Shown here one piece after another: positions 22,482 through 35,112 of a stretch of 64,000 nucleotides of DNA. This DNA comes from Dioszegia crocea. Its lineage: Eukaryota > Basidiomycota > Tremellomycetes > Tremellales > Bulleribasidiaceae. Location of the stretch: the NCBI GenBank assembly GCA_001600615.1, contig BCKK01000002.1, forward strand, positions 3,192,809-3,256,808, in the 5' to 3' direction. The stretch's first letter is position 1. Each line of letters opens with the position of its first letter. A program made the position numbers and the translations under genes. The notes beneath the pieces were generated by a model. It made no database searches, was not told the origin of the DNA, and saw nothing but the letters and a program-made list of their open reading frames with translations.

Positions 22482-25400
22482 ATGTTCCTCTCTGTCACCC
22501 TCATCATTCCCCTGCTCCTCGCTGTGGGGGGGCATAGTCAATCTATACTAGATACAGACACCTCGTCGCCCGCCCAGGCTTCGCGGAGTCGCAGGCGTGA
22601 TGGCTCTGCCCTCGATGCGGGGTTTCGCCATCACTCGGGCGGTACGCAGCACAACCATCGAGACATCGCCGCGCTCTCGCGCCGAGCCCCGACGACAAAT
22701 CCACTCAAAACTTTGCCCGCTGGCGTGACAGCAGTCGGCTGTTTTGTCGACGCCGGGCGTGCGCGCTTTGTCCTATCGTCGGTGTCTACTAGCTCGGCAA
22801 TGACACCGTCACTGTGCGTTCAGAACTGCAAGAACAAAGGCTACACCTATGCTGGAGCACAAAACGCGGCAGAAGTACGTATCTTGACACATGGAATCGG
22901 TCGGGCTGACGTATAGTGCTACTGCAGCAACCAGATCGATGCGACACTCAGGCAAGCTGACTCTGTCTGTTCCACCGCGTGCGCGGGCGACAGTGGATAT
23001 GCGTGCGGCGGTGGTGGGGTCATGATGGTCTATTCTGGAAGTAACCAGCCATCTTCAACAACAACTGCAGTCGCCACTTCCACAGCTAAGCCTCTGCCCG
23101 CCGGCGTTGCTGCCGTTGGCTGCTTTGTCGACGCCGGGCGTGCGCGCTTTGTCCTATCGTCGGTGTCTACGAGCTCGGCAATGACCCCGTCACTGTGTGT
23201 TCAGAACTGCAAGATTAAAGGCTACACCTATGCTGGAGCTCAAAACGCGGCAGAAGTACGTACATAGAATCGGTCGGGCTGACATATAGTGCTACTGTAG
23301 CAATCAAATCGATGCGACACTCAAGCAAGCTGACTCTGTCTGTTCCACCGCGTGCGCGGGCGACAGTGGATATGCGTGCGGCGGGGGTGGGGTCATGATG
23401 GTCTATTCTGGAAGTAGTCAGCCATCTTCATCGACGACTGCAGTCGCCACTCCTACGGCTAGTCCTGTCCCGTCCGGTATCGTCGCCATTGGCTGCTTTG
23501 TCGATGCTGGGCGTGCGGGCTTTGTCCTGTCAACGATGTCCACGAGTCCGGCAATGACTCCGTCATTGTGCGTCCAGACCTGCAAGGATAAAGGCTACAC
23601 CTATGCTGGAGCTCAAAACGCCAGAGAGGTAAGTGACAACACATGAAACAAGTGGAGCTGATAAATAGTGCTACTGCAGCAATCAAGCCGACGCGACACT
23701 CAAGCAAGCCGACTCTTTCTGTACCACTCCGTGTGCGGGCGACAGCGGATTCAAATGCGGTGGGGGTGGGGTGATGATGGTCTACTCTGGCAGTACAACT
23801 CCGTCCACGTCTTCATCGACCACACCGCCGTCGGTCCCCACCAAAGCCTTGGCGGCAGGCGTCAAAGCCATAGGGTGTTTCGGAGATGCGAATAGCATGA
23901 GTTTCGTCCTTTCGTCCGTTTACTCGACCTCGGCCATGACGCCTTCTCTGTGTACCCAGTATTGCAAGGACAGGGCGTACACCCTTGCCGGAATTCAAGG
24001 TGGCAACCAGGTAAGCTCTCGCATTATAAGCGCGGACGAGGGCTGAACAACAGTGCTACTGTAGTAATCAGGTCAACTGGAGCTTGAAACAAGCAGATAC
24101 CGAATGCTCGCTCAGATGCACCGGAGATGGCGGGTATGCGTGTGGTGGAAGCGGACGAATGATGGTCTACTCCTCCTCAACCGAGATCATCACAGGCACA
24201 CCTCAGCCTGTTTCGGCCGGTCGGAAGTGGTTATGGTCTCATTACATGGTTGGAAACGTGAGTTACTGTGAGGTGGGTGACTGATGGCAGACTGAAAACC
24301 ATACGCCGCAAATCTGGGAGGAGGACATTCGACTCGCAGCCGCAGCGGGAATCGATGGTTTCGCCCTCAACATGGGACAGGCGGCGTTCCAAGTGAACCA
24401 AGCGGCGACCGCGTAACAAACGGCTTACAATCTGCGCGCTACTTACGCATTTAAGCTGTTCCTGTGAGTTCGTCTTCCTTAAGGCGCTGACGGATAGATC
24501 CTTCGACATGACCGCCATGCGCTGCCAGACAGTGGACGATGCCCAGTATCTCGCCGGCATCGTAAAACAATTCGCCTCCAACCCATATCAAGCCATGTAC
24601 CAGGGCAAAGTCCTCGTCACCACCTTCGCCGGCGATCAGTGCCAATTCAACCAAGGATCCGCTCTCGCCGGCTGGAACTTCTTCCGATCCCTTCTCTCCA
24701 ATCAGGGGATATCCATCTACCTCATGCCCTCCCTCTTCGTCAACGCGTACGGCTCGGCAAACGCCTGGTATGACGGGCATTTCGATTGGGACTCGGCTTG
24801 GCCTTTGACGAGCTCGAATCTTGATGGCTCGAGGGACCAAGGAAACCTCGCCACGCTAAATGCCCAGGGCAAAGGCTATATGGCAAACATCAGCCCTGCC
24901 TTCTTTACCTACTACGGCACATCAGGCCAATTCGCATATAACAAGAATTGGATCTACCGATCCGATAATTGGTTGCTTGCCACGCGATTTGAAACCTTGA
25001 TGGGGATGCGGGCGCAGCTTGACATGATTGAGTTGACCTCATGGAACGGTATGTGGCTAACTTCGTTCAAAGCTGACGTGTAGATTTCGGTGAAAGCCAT
25101 CACATCGGCCCAATCCGGACAGAGCAGCCGGGTTCGCAGGGCTGGGTCAACGGACTACCCCATACCGCCTGGCTGAATCTGATAGCCTATTATGCGCCAG
25201 CCTGGAAAACCGGCGCTTACCCTACTGCACCCAAAGACCAGATCATCATCTGGTCGCGGACACATCCCAAGAACGGAACACCCACAAATCCCACTCTATC
25301 TCGCCCTCGCGATGCCGACTGGACCGACGACAATCTGTACGCTCTAGTCATTCTTGCGTCAAGTGCGACTGTCGACATCATCTCCGGAGACACCACGGTC

Positions 25401-25626
25401 AGCTACCCGAATCTCCCGGCTGGGGTTTCTAAAATCAGTCTCGCCAGCCGATCGGGTATCATCGGTGGTCAGATCACAAGGAACGGGCAAAGAATCACGA
25501 GGTGGACCAGTGAGGGTGTATTCAACTGGAGCACGTGAGTGTTGATCTTGCAAAGTTGTTGCGTAGCTGACTGGTGTTAGTACATTTAGAGACTGGAATT
25601 TCAATTACTTTGTTCAGGCGTTCTAG
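22482..25626 (+). CDS. Secreted 4xWSC + GH71 alpha-1,3-glucanase (mutanase) with an in-frame TAA
   Basis: A clear signal peptide (MFLSVTLIIPLLLAVGGHSQS) leads into four WSC domains, each split by an intron just before CYCSNQ (pattern AVGCFVDAGRA..CVQNC..AGAQNA / CYCSNQ..ADSVCSTACAGDSGYACGG). A GH71 alpha-1,3-glucanase domain follows: WSHYMVGN/TENHTPQIWEEDI, AGIDGFALNMG, FKLFLSFDM, GKVLVTTFAG, AWYDGHFDWDSAWP, MIELTSWNDFGESHHIGP, ending WNFNYFVQAF. GH71 enzymes cut alpha-1,3-glucan of fungal cell walls. The frame contains TAA at 24414-24416, between GFALNMG and FKLFLSFDM, where related enzymes read through. As written, translation would stop after the WSC domains and the first part of GH71. It may be a nonsense allele, a pseudogene in progress, a sequencing error, or less likely part of a 63-nt intron. 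The rest of the domain shows no decay. Confidence 0.85.
22720..23780 (+). repeat. Tandem WSC exon-intron modules, period about 375 bp
   Basis: Three consecutive units (starting near 22720, 23098 and 23472) repeat both exons and the intron between them. Units 1 and 2 share long identical stretches, such as the codons for CFVDAGRARFVLSSVSTSS. A fourth unit (from about 23840) has diverged. The pattern indicates recent tandem duplication within the gene. Confidence 0.85.
24414..24416 (+). other. In-frame TAA inside the GH71 domain
   Basis: The frame from GIDGFALNMG (upstream) to YNLRATYAFKLFLSFDM (downstream) is continuous except for this single TAA, located after the codons for NQAATA. The sequence on both sides is well conserved in GH71, which argues that one base change created the stop. 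Confidence 0.8.
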
Positions 25627-25727
25627 GCGCTTTTTGGGTTGGGAAGGACTTTAGCCAATCTACATAGCGGACATTACTCGGGGATTTATGGTCTTGTATG
25701 CGATACTCCATGATAGCTTGTTCATTC

Positions 25728-26620
25728 TCAATCCCTCAACCAAGCCTGCCCCCGCATTCTCTTCTCCTGCTTCTTCTTCCTGAATCGCTCCTGAAAAATC
25801 AGCATGTCGTGTCCATAGAGTGACGCTTACCATGTCTTTCTTGCTGTGAGGCTTGACAATTCCCGCCTCCTCGTCTCGTTTCCGCTTCGCGTTGTGCTCC
25901 GCCATATCCCGCTCCCACGCATCCTGATCAAAGTATTGATTATTCATCCGCTTCATCCGATTATACTCGTCCAAATGCTCGACATTGTACATGTAGTCAT
26001 TCGCAGTGAACCTACCGGTCCGCGCATTGAACATGGCAGATTGAGCGGTCGGGTCTGAGGGTCCACCGCGAGCCTCGGGGGGAAGGAGGAAGGCGAGAGC
26101 GGGGTCAATCTCAGGTACAACCCCAAATCGGCGTTGAGCCGGTAGAGGAGGCTGCGGGTGGGACAAGACTTCCGGAGCGGGTCCAGACGGCAGAGGTGGA
26201 GCAGGTGGTTGGGTGGCAGCGATGGGAAGAGGATTTGTCCAGGTGACTTCACCCGTTGTTGTGTTCCAAAAGTACCACGCTGACATCAGCCAATGGTATA
26301 AACGGATCTGGGGATAAACGAAACTCACCTTCTTTTTCAGCCGACCATACAGCTTGCCAAGAATGAGGTTTCTCTTCTGGCTGAGCTTCAACCTCCTCTT
26401 TCTCATTCACGGGTTTCTCCTTTCCCTTGCCTTTCAAAGACACGCCTGGAAGTCTTTCCTCGGAAGGATCCCACTCGTCCTCGACATTACTGGCCCCTTC
26501 GTCCGACTCGTCGCCGCCGAGAGTTGCGATGGGCACATCGACAGGTGTATCCAATGTAGTTGGAAGGGCGGGTGGCGAGACCGAGGCCTCGACGGCAGTG
26601 ACCTTCTTCTTGCTAGGCAT
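25728..26620 (-). CDS. WW-domain nuclear-type protein, unknown specific role
   Basis: A single WW domain spans the first intron: HSWQAVWSAEKE / AWYFWNTTTGEVTWTNPLP, with both signature Trp residues and the final Pro. WW domains bind proline-rich ligands. Upstream is an acidic linker (ESDEGASNVEDEWDPSEERLPG) and Lys-rich runs. Downstream are Pro-rich repeats (PPAPPLPSGPAP) and a conserved charged tail (YFDQDAWERDMAEHNAKRKRDEEAGIVKPHSKKDM / ERFRKKKQEKRMRGQAWLRD) that looks like a nuclear, possibly splicing-associated, module. The start is MPSKKKVTAV at 26620. A longer open frame upstream to 26797 reaches into the NMO promoter and is not preferred. Two introns are resolved. The stop, complement of 25728-25730, lies about 100 bp from the convergent glucanase stop. 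Confidence 0.8.
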
Positions 26621-26797
26621 TGTGTGTTTGTGGTAAGAAATGTGCGGCTGGGCTGGAAAGATGGATAGATCCGGGAAAGTGCTTACGTGAGGGTGTCTTT
26701 GAGGAATGTGTGGCGGCTGTGCAGTAACCGGGAAATCCAAACACACATATACATTCAAGCCCTCTCCTCTCATCCTCATTACTGACATCTGACGCAA

Positions 26798-28185
<1,388 letters not shown>

Positions 28186-28429
28186 ACAGTCACTGAATGT
28201 ATTATACCCATCAAGGCAGCACATAGATTAAAGGCAGCCTAGATGCCGAAATCGTCGGAAGCTCGAAAGTGCCACCAACGGAGTTAAAATTGGCTGCTCT
28301 CCATCTCACCTTTCACTACTTGCCTTCGCACACCCACTACCAATGCACAGGTTATAATTATGTGAGTAGACTGTCAAGCTGCGTACCATTCTGATTCAGC
28401 AGCCTCCTCCTTCGACCCCTTCCGTCACG

Positions 28430-30031
28430 ATGAGCATGCGATCTGACGGGCGCCGTCGTCCGCCACCAGCAGACGACCCCACCCTCGCTCCCCCTTCTCC
28501 CACCGCCTCGTACTCTGATCGCGAAGATGGTCAACTCGGAAAGAAGCGCAAAACACCCTCCTCGATGCAGTGTGGCGGTCGAGACGACTACAATTGGGAC
28601 CGACACGCAGATCATGCTTGTCCCCATGACAAAGACGGGGACGATTCAGAGAGCCCATTCCAGCGTAAAAACGGAAAATGGGTTCTGAATTACTATCGCG
28701 CCCGATCCAGAGCAGCCAAGGCCGGGTCATGGCGCAAGGCACTCTTCTTGCGGCGCAAGGCGGCATTGATTACCCTTTTCCTCGATGCGCAAACGGCGGT
28801 GACGAATGAGCTCAAGAAGGGCGTGGAGCGGAGTAGCTTGATCTTGCCCGAGGTGGCCATGTTTGAGCAGATGTTGCCTTCACTTGAGAATATTGGGGTG
28901 GGAGAGTGGGCGATGGACAATCCAGGGTGGCGGCTAGGTTCAGACGAGGTTAGACAGGACGGATCTGGTGGGGCACTCGAGCACTGGCGGACGGGATATG
29001 AGAAGCGGCGGCGGTTGATGCAGGGGAGAAAGGTGGTGATGCGAGGTGGATGGGTACCGGAGGGTAGCTTTGAGTTTGAAAAGAGCAGTGAAGGTACGTC
29101 CGATTGAGGATCGCGTTGACCTTAGCTTCGAATGGCTTGAGAGCGAGTGCGAAAGATCAAGCTGCTTTGGCCAAGCTCGCCACCGTGTTGCGGACTATCA
29201 CCCTCACCGCCAAGCCGATCACTACTACGGTACGAGGAGATGAACCAGAGCTCAAGAGGTCTCAGCCGAACAAACAGGTTGTCCCACCTGTGGTAGACGT
29301 CCCGATGAGCAAGACCAATAGCAGCCAAGGCAGTGATACGGTTCTCGGCAAAAAGAAGCCCAAGAAGAAGAAGCGGAGCGTACTGGCGAATCAGAGCAAC
29401 CCTCATCACGTTGACAATTGTGCGTTATCGATGGAGCATAGCTGACGGTAGATCGACCATCTCGGCTTTTGGGCGCTCTTGGAGACCCGCTCGAACCGTA
29501 CCCCTCTCATGCCAATCTCCTCTTCCCACCTCCGATGCGGTTTCTTTCCACGCGCCCTCGCACCCGTACACCGAGTCCCGCCGGGCAACCTCCCCCTTCG
29601 CGTCCATCCGAAGATGACTATATCTGCACCTTTTGCGAATACACTCTTTTCTACGGGTCGGAAGATGCAAGGAAGAGAGCTATCAGATCGCGTAAACGCG
29701 AGCTGAGGCGGAAGCAGACGATCAAGAACAGAGCAAAGAATGTGGCGGATGGGAAGGGCAAGGGGAATCTGGGCAGAGAAGAGGAAGATTGGGATGAAGA
29801 TGACGATGGAGAGGGAGCGGACGGCTGTCACGGAAGATGCTCGTATGTCTGGGGTCGGAGTGGCGCTGATATTCCAGCTGCGGACGACCGCTCTCGGGCA
29901 ACAGAGGCAGGGTCAAGGAACCGCCTGATCCCCACGCAGCTCATCATGAGCATCTTCACGACCATCATCATACGCACGATACCCTCCTGGATACTCAGCA
30001 TAGTATCCAGCCACTACCGGAAGCTTTCTAG
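28430..30031 (+). CDS. Conserved Cys/His-rich protein of unknown function
   Basis: I do not recognise a named family. The first exon encodes a Pro-rich, basic N-terminus and a helical block, SPFQRKNGKWVLNYYRARSRAAKAGSWRKALFLRRKAALITLFLDAQTAV, followed by FEQMLPSLENIGVGEW. The middle is Lys-rich (KKKPKKKKRS, a likely nuclear signal). A C-terminal zinc-ribbon-like element reads DDYICTFCEYTLFYGSEDARKRAIRSRKRELRRKQ..., then after an intron at about 29851-29879 CHGRCSCGRPLSGNRGRVK. The tail is His-rich (AHHEHLHDHHHTHDT). Introns also lie near 29094 and 29420. Reading straight through the last intron gives a false hydrophobic C-terminus. C-x2-C plus C-x3-C-x-C is consistent with metal binding. It follows NMO in tandem (244-bp gap). 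Confidence 0.7.
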
Positions 30032-30406
30032 CGTGATTCAATTCACATCTGCTTCATTCATTGCCTTTATCACGACAGCCTCTGCATGCATTTTTTCCAA
30101 TGCCACGCCACCAGACGGAAGAGAGGACAGGCTTCAACTAGGATTTGAAAACTAGGATTTGAGAAGGTTCGAGCCTCGGGAAATTCCTCGTCTCAGGAAA
30201 TGGGCCGCTGCATCAGCCGTCGATCGTGACTGAATGACTGAGATCTCGTCCATGGCTCTCGCGACCCTGTCTTGGCTACCGAGGAAAGCGCGATGCATTA
30301 CACAAGACTTTTCTATAAACGCCCTTCCACGCTTAAAGGTTCGACTGCTGGTCGACCTTGGTTGTTGGCCAGTGGCTACGGTCAGCAATGTCTCACTGGA
30401 AACTCA
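30032..30406. other. Convergent spacer, no gene seen
   Basis: 3' flanks of the Cys/His-rich gene (+) and ZWF1 (-). The open frames present are short and carry no motifs. Confidence 0.5.
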
Positions 30407-32106
30407 CTAATCCTCATCGTCTCTGACGTAGCCAAACCTGGTCGTGAATTCGTCAATCTTCTCGGGTCCGCGAGTGCCGTAGGCGTACTCTTCGGGTTTG
30501 GGTTTATCGCCTAAAGTCAGCTCAGCGTGTAGCAAACTCACCATCTTTGCCATCAATCCAGTGAAGGATCGGTGTGAAGATCTTCCATGCGACGTCCAAC
30601 TCGTCATCGCGGACAAAGTTGCTGTGGTCACCTTTGAAAGCGTCGAGAATGAGAGCCTCGTAGGCCTGGGGGATGCGAGCGTCCTCGAACCGCTGCTTGT
30701 ATGTCAAGTCGAGCTCGGCAGGGACAGCGCGGGTAGCGAAACCGGGCAGCTTGGAGTTCATCTTGAGCCACACAGCTTCGTCAGGCTGGATGCGCATGAC
30801 GAGTTCGTTTCTCGGAATGCCGGTGAAGATACCGGAGGTGGCGTCTTTGTATTGGATACGGACTTCCACTTTGGATTCGTTGAGTGCTGGGATTAGCGCG
30901 AACTTAGATAGACTCACCCTTTCCAGCCTTCATTATAAAGGGGACACCCTCCCACCTCGGATTGTTGATCCACAACACCATCGCGGCAAAGGTCGGGCAA
31001 GTCGATCCCTTTGGCACGGTCTCGTCCTCGAGGTAGCCAGGCTTTTCTGTGCCTTCGATGTCCTTGCCTGCGGTATACTGCCCGAGCAAGACGTCTTTGC
31101 GGTCAATAGGGGGGATACATCGGAGGACTTTGACCTGAAATTAGCAAAGTTAACCAACTACTCACCTTTTCGTCTCGAATATCTTCCGGACCAAACGATA
31201 CGGGGCGCTCCATGGCCAAAACCGACAAGGTTTGCATTAGGTCTGGCGTTAGCTTTGCAGATGTCTCACTCACGGTTCTGGCAGACATCTCGGATGATTC
31301 CAAACTCGTCAAAGTACCCTCCGCGTCCATCGGTGCCGAAGGGCTCCTTGAATGTGATTTGCACATTGCTGATAAAGTTGCGGTTCATGGTCCCGTCCAA
31401 GAAGACGTTTCCAAATCGCAAGACGAGCATGTTCTTGATCATCTCCTTGCCGAGGTAGTGGTCGATTCGGTACGTTTCGTCCTCCGTCCAGTCCTCCTTG
31501 ATACTGCTGATGAGGTCCCGGCTGGATTCGGTGTCTTTGCCGAAGGGCTTCTCGACAATCAACCTGTTGGTCCCTTCCTTGGTGTAGACATTCTCTTTGA
31601 GGCCCTTGGCGACATCGGCAAAGACTGAGGGGGGGAGAGCGAGGTAAAACACTCGGTTGGATTTACCGCCGTTTTTCGATTCGAGCTCCTCAAGGTGCTT
31701 GTTGAGCTCCTGGAAGCCCGAGTCCTCATCGTATGCACCGGAGATGTAGGTCGACGCCTTTTTGAATTCGTCGAGCTTTTCGTCGTAATTTTTGGATAAG
31801 ACGGGGTCCTTCTTGTTGCGGTCAAAGCCCGAGGTTAAGCGTTTGTAGAACTCGGCCTCGTCCATTTCTAGGGTAAGCGCGGTTGTTTTAGAACTCACTG
31901 GTTCTGGCATAGCCGACGATCTTGACCCCCTTTGGCAGCAAGCCCTGCTGGTAGAGCGCAAAGATGGCTGGGAATGTCTTCTTCTTTGCGAGATCCCCAC
32001 TGGCACCGAGGACGACGATGACGGTGGGGTCTGTGAGTTTATTACCGCTGGCTTCCATCGAAGGGATGGAGCCGCGCTTGGAGTCGGAGCGAACGCGACC
32101 GGGCAT
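30407..32106 (-). CDS. ZWF1: Glucose-6-phosphate 1-dehydrogenase
   Basis: The first enzyme of the oxidative pentose phosphate pathway makes 6-phosphogluconolactone and NADPH in the cytosol. Signature motifs: [23 protein letters not shown] (NADP-binding GASGDLA), [30 protein letters not shown] (substrate/catalytic RIDHYLGKE), [31 protein letters not shown], and [20 protein letters not shown]. The C-terminus reads [23 protein letters not shown]. At least five introns are resolved. The start is [10 protein letters not shown] at 32106. A TATATATA lies near 32222, and the 5' leader may contain its own intron. The protein looks full length with no missing motif. Confidence 0.95.
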
Positions 32107-32468
32107 GTCGTCTGAGAGTGAAGGTATGAGAGGGTGGCAGAACCTCGTTCAGCGTTGAGCCCGATGACGTAGATGTAGGAACGGATTGTGGGTTGGCTCA
32201 AGGACGGCCACTCACCTAGATGTATATATAATTGAGGTAGAGATGGAGTGTATGGGCTGTATCTGATAAGGCTGTAGTAGATACGAGTAAGTGGATATAG
32301 AAGCAACCGTTGATTGATTGGTAACCGTATACGAGTCCTCCCCGGATAGCAACGGCCCGGCCGAGATTCAGGTTGAGATTGATTCCGCCTGCATCCGCAT
32401 TCCTTAAATACCACCCCCAATCTACAGAACATGCGACATCAACTTCCAAATGCATGATCTATCTAACC
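32107..32468. promoter_or_regulatory. ZWF1 promoter / UXS1 3' flank
   Basis: Upstream region of ZWF1 on the minus strand. It contains a TATATATA run near 32221-32230, about 115 bp from the start codon, and a GTGAGT...CAG pair in the transcribed leader that could be a 5'-UTR intron. No coding signal. Confidence 0.35.
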
Positions 32469-33908
32469 CTAGAGAGCGCCGGACCGGATCTGAGCACTGT
32501 AGTACTTGGTCATCTCGTAGATCTGCCATCAGCGCGCCCCATTTTTCCACTCACACCCTGTCTGACTGTCCACTGAGGCTTCCACTGCAAGGTCTCCCTG
32601 GCTCGGGTGGTCTCCGCACGACGACGCTGGGGGTCATCGACAGGCATGTCCTTGTGGATGATGCCGACACGCTTCGCGAGGGCGTTACCTTCTTCCTTCT
32701 GCACCTCCTCGACAATGTCCTGACATCAGCGTAGTCAAGGTAGCACTCACCCTGACGGCCTCGGCAAAGTCGATGATGGTGAACTCGTCAGAAGAGCCAA
32801 TGTTGACGGGACGGGTCTCGGGGCCGTTCATGAGAAGGATAAGACCATCGACCAGGTCGTGAATGTACTGGAAGGAACGGGTCTGCTTGCCATCACCGTA
32901 AACAGTCATATCCTCCCCCTTGAGCGCTTGGATGATGAAGTTGGAAACGACTCGGCCGTCGTAGGGGTTCATTCGGGGACCAAAGGTGTTGAAGATTCGA
33001 GCAACTCGGACCTCGACATTGTCCTGGCGCATGTAGCCGTAGGTAAGGGTCTCGGCGACCCGCTTACCCTCGTCGTAGCAAGCTCGGGGTCCGATGCAGT
33101 TGACGTGACCCCAGTACTCTTCGCGCTGGGGGTGCTCCTCGGGGTCACCGTAGACCTCGGAGGTGGAGGTGATGAGGAAGCGAGCCTTGGTACGTTTGGC
33201 GAGACCCAACATGTTGAGTGTGCCCATGAAGGAGGTCTTGACCGTCTTGACGGGGTTGTACTGGTAGTGTGGGGGAGAGGCCGGGCAAGCGAGATGGTAG
33301 ATTTCTAATTAGCCTTGGTCTAGGTTGGACTTACGATCAACCTCAATCATGAAGGGCTCGACGACGTCGTGACGCACGAGGCCAAAGTTGGGGTGACCGA
33401 CCCAGTGAGAAACCTAAAATGAGCTCGGCCGAAAGTTAAACTTACGGTGGTCCTGCTTCCGGTGAAAAAGTTGTCCAAAACCGTGACTTCGTGGCCAAGG
33501 AGCATGAGACGGTCGACAAGGTGAGATCCAACGAAACCAGCACCGCCAGTCACTGACATCAGCCAAGTTGTAATGTGGCTTACCCAAGATTCGCTTGCGC
33601 TCAGCGTTGGGCAAAAGTCTGACGGGGGGGAAGTGCGCGACAGTGCTGTACTGGATCGAGTTTGTCTCTTTGTCGTAGGTAGACTCGGCGCCAAACTTCT
33701 TGGGAGCTCCAGCGATGTTCTCGGCAGTAGCAGCGGGACCCTACAATCAGCGAAGTCTAAGCTTGGACCCACGAGATAAAGGCTGCGGAGGGTTGCGACA
33801 TCGACGGTTGAGTCAAAGTCGAAGCGGTCAGCGCCAACAGTCTTGATATCGGCTTCCTGTTGTTAGCTATGTTTGTGTATGGATACTTACTTTTGCGGTA
33901 GTAGACAT
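32469..33908 (-). CDS. UXS1: UDP-glucuronate decarboxylase (UDP-xylose synthase)
   Basis: This extended short-chain dehydrogenase converts UDP-glucuronate to UDP-xylose with bound NAD. Seen: [32 protein letters not shown] (Rossmann GxxGxxG), [59 protein letters not shown] (catalytic Y-x3-K), [23 protein letters not shown], and after a last intron [16 protein letters not shown]. In capsule-forming tremellomycetes UDP-xylose feeds glucuronoxylomannan; whether this species has a capsule is not visible. The start is MSTTAK at 33908, with an intron immediately after. It shares a 225-bp divergent promoter with the acidic protein gene. Confidence 0.95.
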
Positions 33909-34133
33909 TGTGATTGAAGGGGAGAGGGATAGATGGAAGCGGGGATTTAATTTGGCTGGCGCGTCCAGATCGCCTCTGTCTTGCTTTACGTAAGATTTGC
34001 AGACACGCGCCCCACCTATGACGTGGCATAATAACTGAAGTGATATGGGGACGGCCTCCACTCTCGCGTCCATCCATGGCTCCACTCAACAACCTACATA
34101 TCACTCTTACATCAATAATAAAAATGGCAGACA

Positions 34134-34748
34134 ACAACACCACATCCGCTCCCGCCGCAGCAAAGCAGCAAGACACCGCCGCCAAGGTCGACGACAAGAA
34201 GGTAGACGAGACGAAGCCTGCCGAGTGAGTCTCGAGGCGTCACGTCACAGTCACTGATTCCAGGTCCGCCGAAGCCGGTGACAAGCGCAAAGCGGACGAT
34301 GAAGCTGTTACTGAGAAGGACGAGCCTGTCCAGGAGAAGACAGGTAGGTTTCTTGCTTTGAATCCGCTTCACCGGCTGATGTCAGCCGACAAGGGCAAAG
34401 GGAAGGAAAGCGTGACGGACGAAGAGGCCAAGGCCGCGGAGAAGGAAACTGATCCAGAGGATGAAGATGCTGAAGATCTCATCATTGATGGACCCCGAAA
34501 GCGGAGGAAGGTCAACTATGCCTCGGTTAGTCTGCGCTACTTGTTGTTACTCAAAGGTCACGCTAAATGGATCAGAAAGAGGCAATGGATGCTGCCGGCG
34601 TGAACGCCGACGATGACGAGGACGAGGATGATGAGGATGCCAACCCCGAGAGCCCCGATGAGGACGATGGTGAGTATAGCAGAGACACGGCTGATCATCA
34701 GGAGAGCCCAAGGATGAGGAGGATGACGATGAAGAGGAGGACGAGTAG
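34134..34748 (+). CDS. Small acidic nuclear protein, possibly a Chz1-type histone chaperone
   Basis: The spliced product starts MADNNTTSAPAAAK and is mainly Asp/Glu/Lys. It has one notable core: AEDLIIDGPRKRRKVNYASKEAMDAAGVNA, flanked by acidic runs (DDDEDEDDEDAN, KDEEDDDEEEDE to the stop at 34746-34748). An acidic chain around a short Arg/Lys-rich motif recalls the CHZ motif of the H2A.Z-H2B chaperone Chz1, but the match is weak and could be chance. Four short introns (for example 34513-34565, and 32 nt near 34671-34702) are needed; the last one corrects an apparent basic C-terminus. KRRK is a possible nuclear signal. The gene is probably real; the function is tentative. Confidence 0.65.
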
Positions 34749-35112
34749 GAAAATTGAACATCTCACATATAAGGTGTATACATGCAAATGCCATAAGAGA
34801 AGCTTGAAGCACTGACACATACGATTTGTGCCCTATTGCGTTGAGATACAGCATGAAAGATGGCCTGGCATCTCAGACCACAAAGACTTGATTTTTACTC
34901 GCTGACCGGACACTGACATCCTCAGATGCCTGCTTTGATTCTCGCTCGCCCCAGCCTGCTCGACTCGCTACGCCGCTACGCATCTCAGATCATTCGCAGA
35001 AGTTGCACTTTTCTTCTGGCCATAGCACTGCCTAAAGAATGAGGCTTACAAATCCACACGACTTGGACAAGCGGTGTACCCGTCAAGGAATACTTAAGTC
35101 CAGTACATACAA
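34749..35112. other. Convergent spacer, no gene seen
   Basis: 3' flanks of the acidic protein gene (+) and RCL1 (-). AT-richer than its neighbours. No motif or open frame of interest. Confidence 0.5.

Noticed and set aside
24391..24456. Possible 63-nt intron that would remove the GH71 stop codon
   Set aside because: GT and AG ends exist and the length is a multiple of three, but there is no good branch site and splicing would delete residues expected before the SFDM motif. Kept only as an alternative.
26621..26797. Longer N-terminus for the WW-domain gene
   Set aside because: The open frame crosses the divergent promoter and reaches the NMO start; MPSKKK at 26620 is a better start.
29880..30155. 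Hydrophobic C-terminus (IMSIFTTIIIRTIPSWIL...) of the Cys/His-rich gene
   Set aside because: It arises by reading through an intron with GTATGT donor and CTGAT branch. The spliced frame gives a Cys/His-rich end with a stop at 30029-30031.
31212..31628. Long plus-strand open frame opposite ZWF1
   Set aside because: It is antisense to well-conserved ZWF1 exons and reflects their GC-rich third positions. The same holds for 32859-33308 opposite UXS1 and 55827-56240 opposite BOI1.
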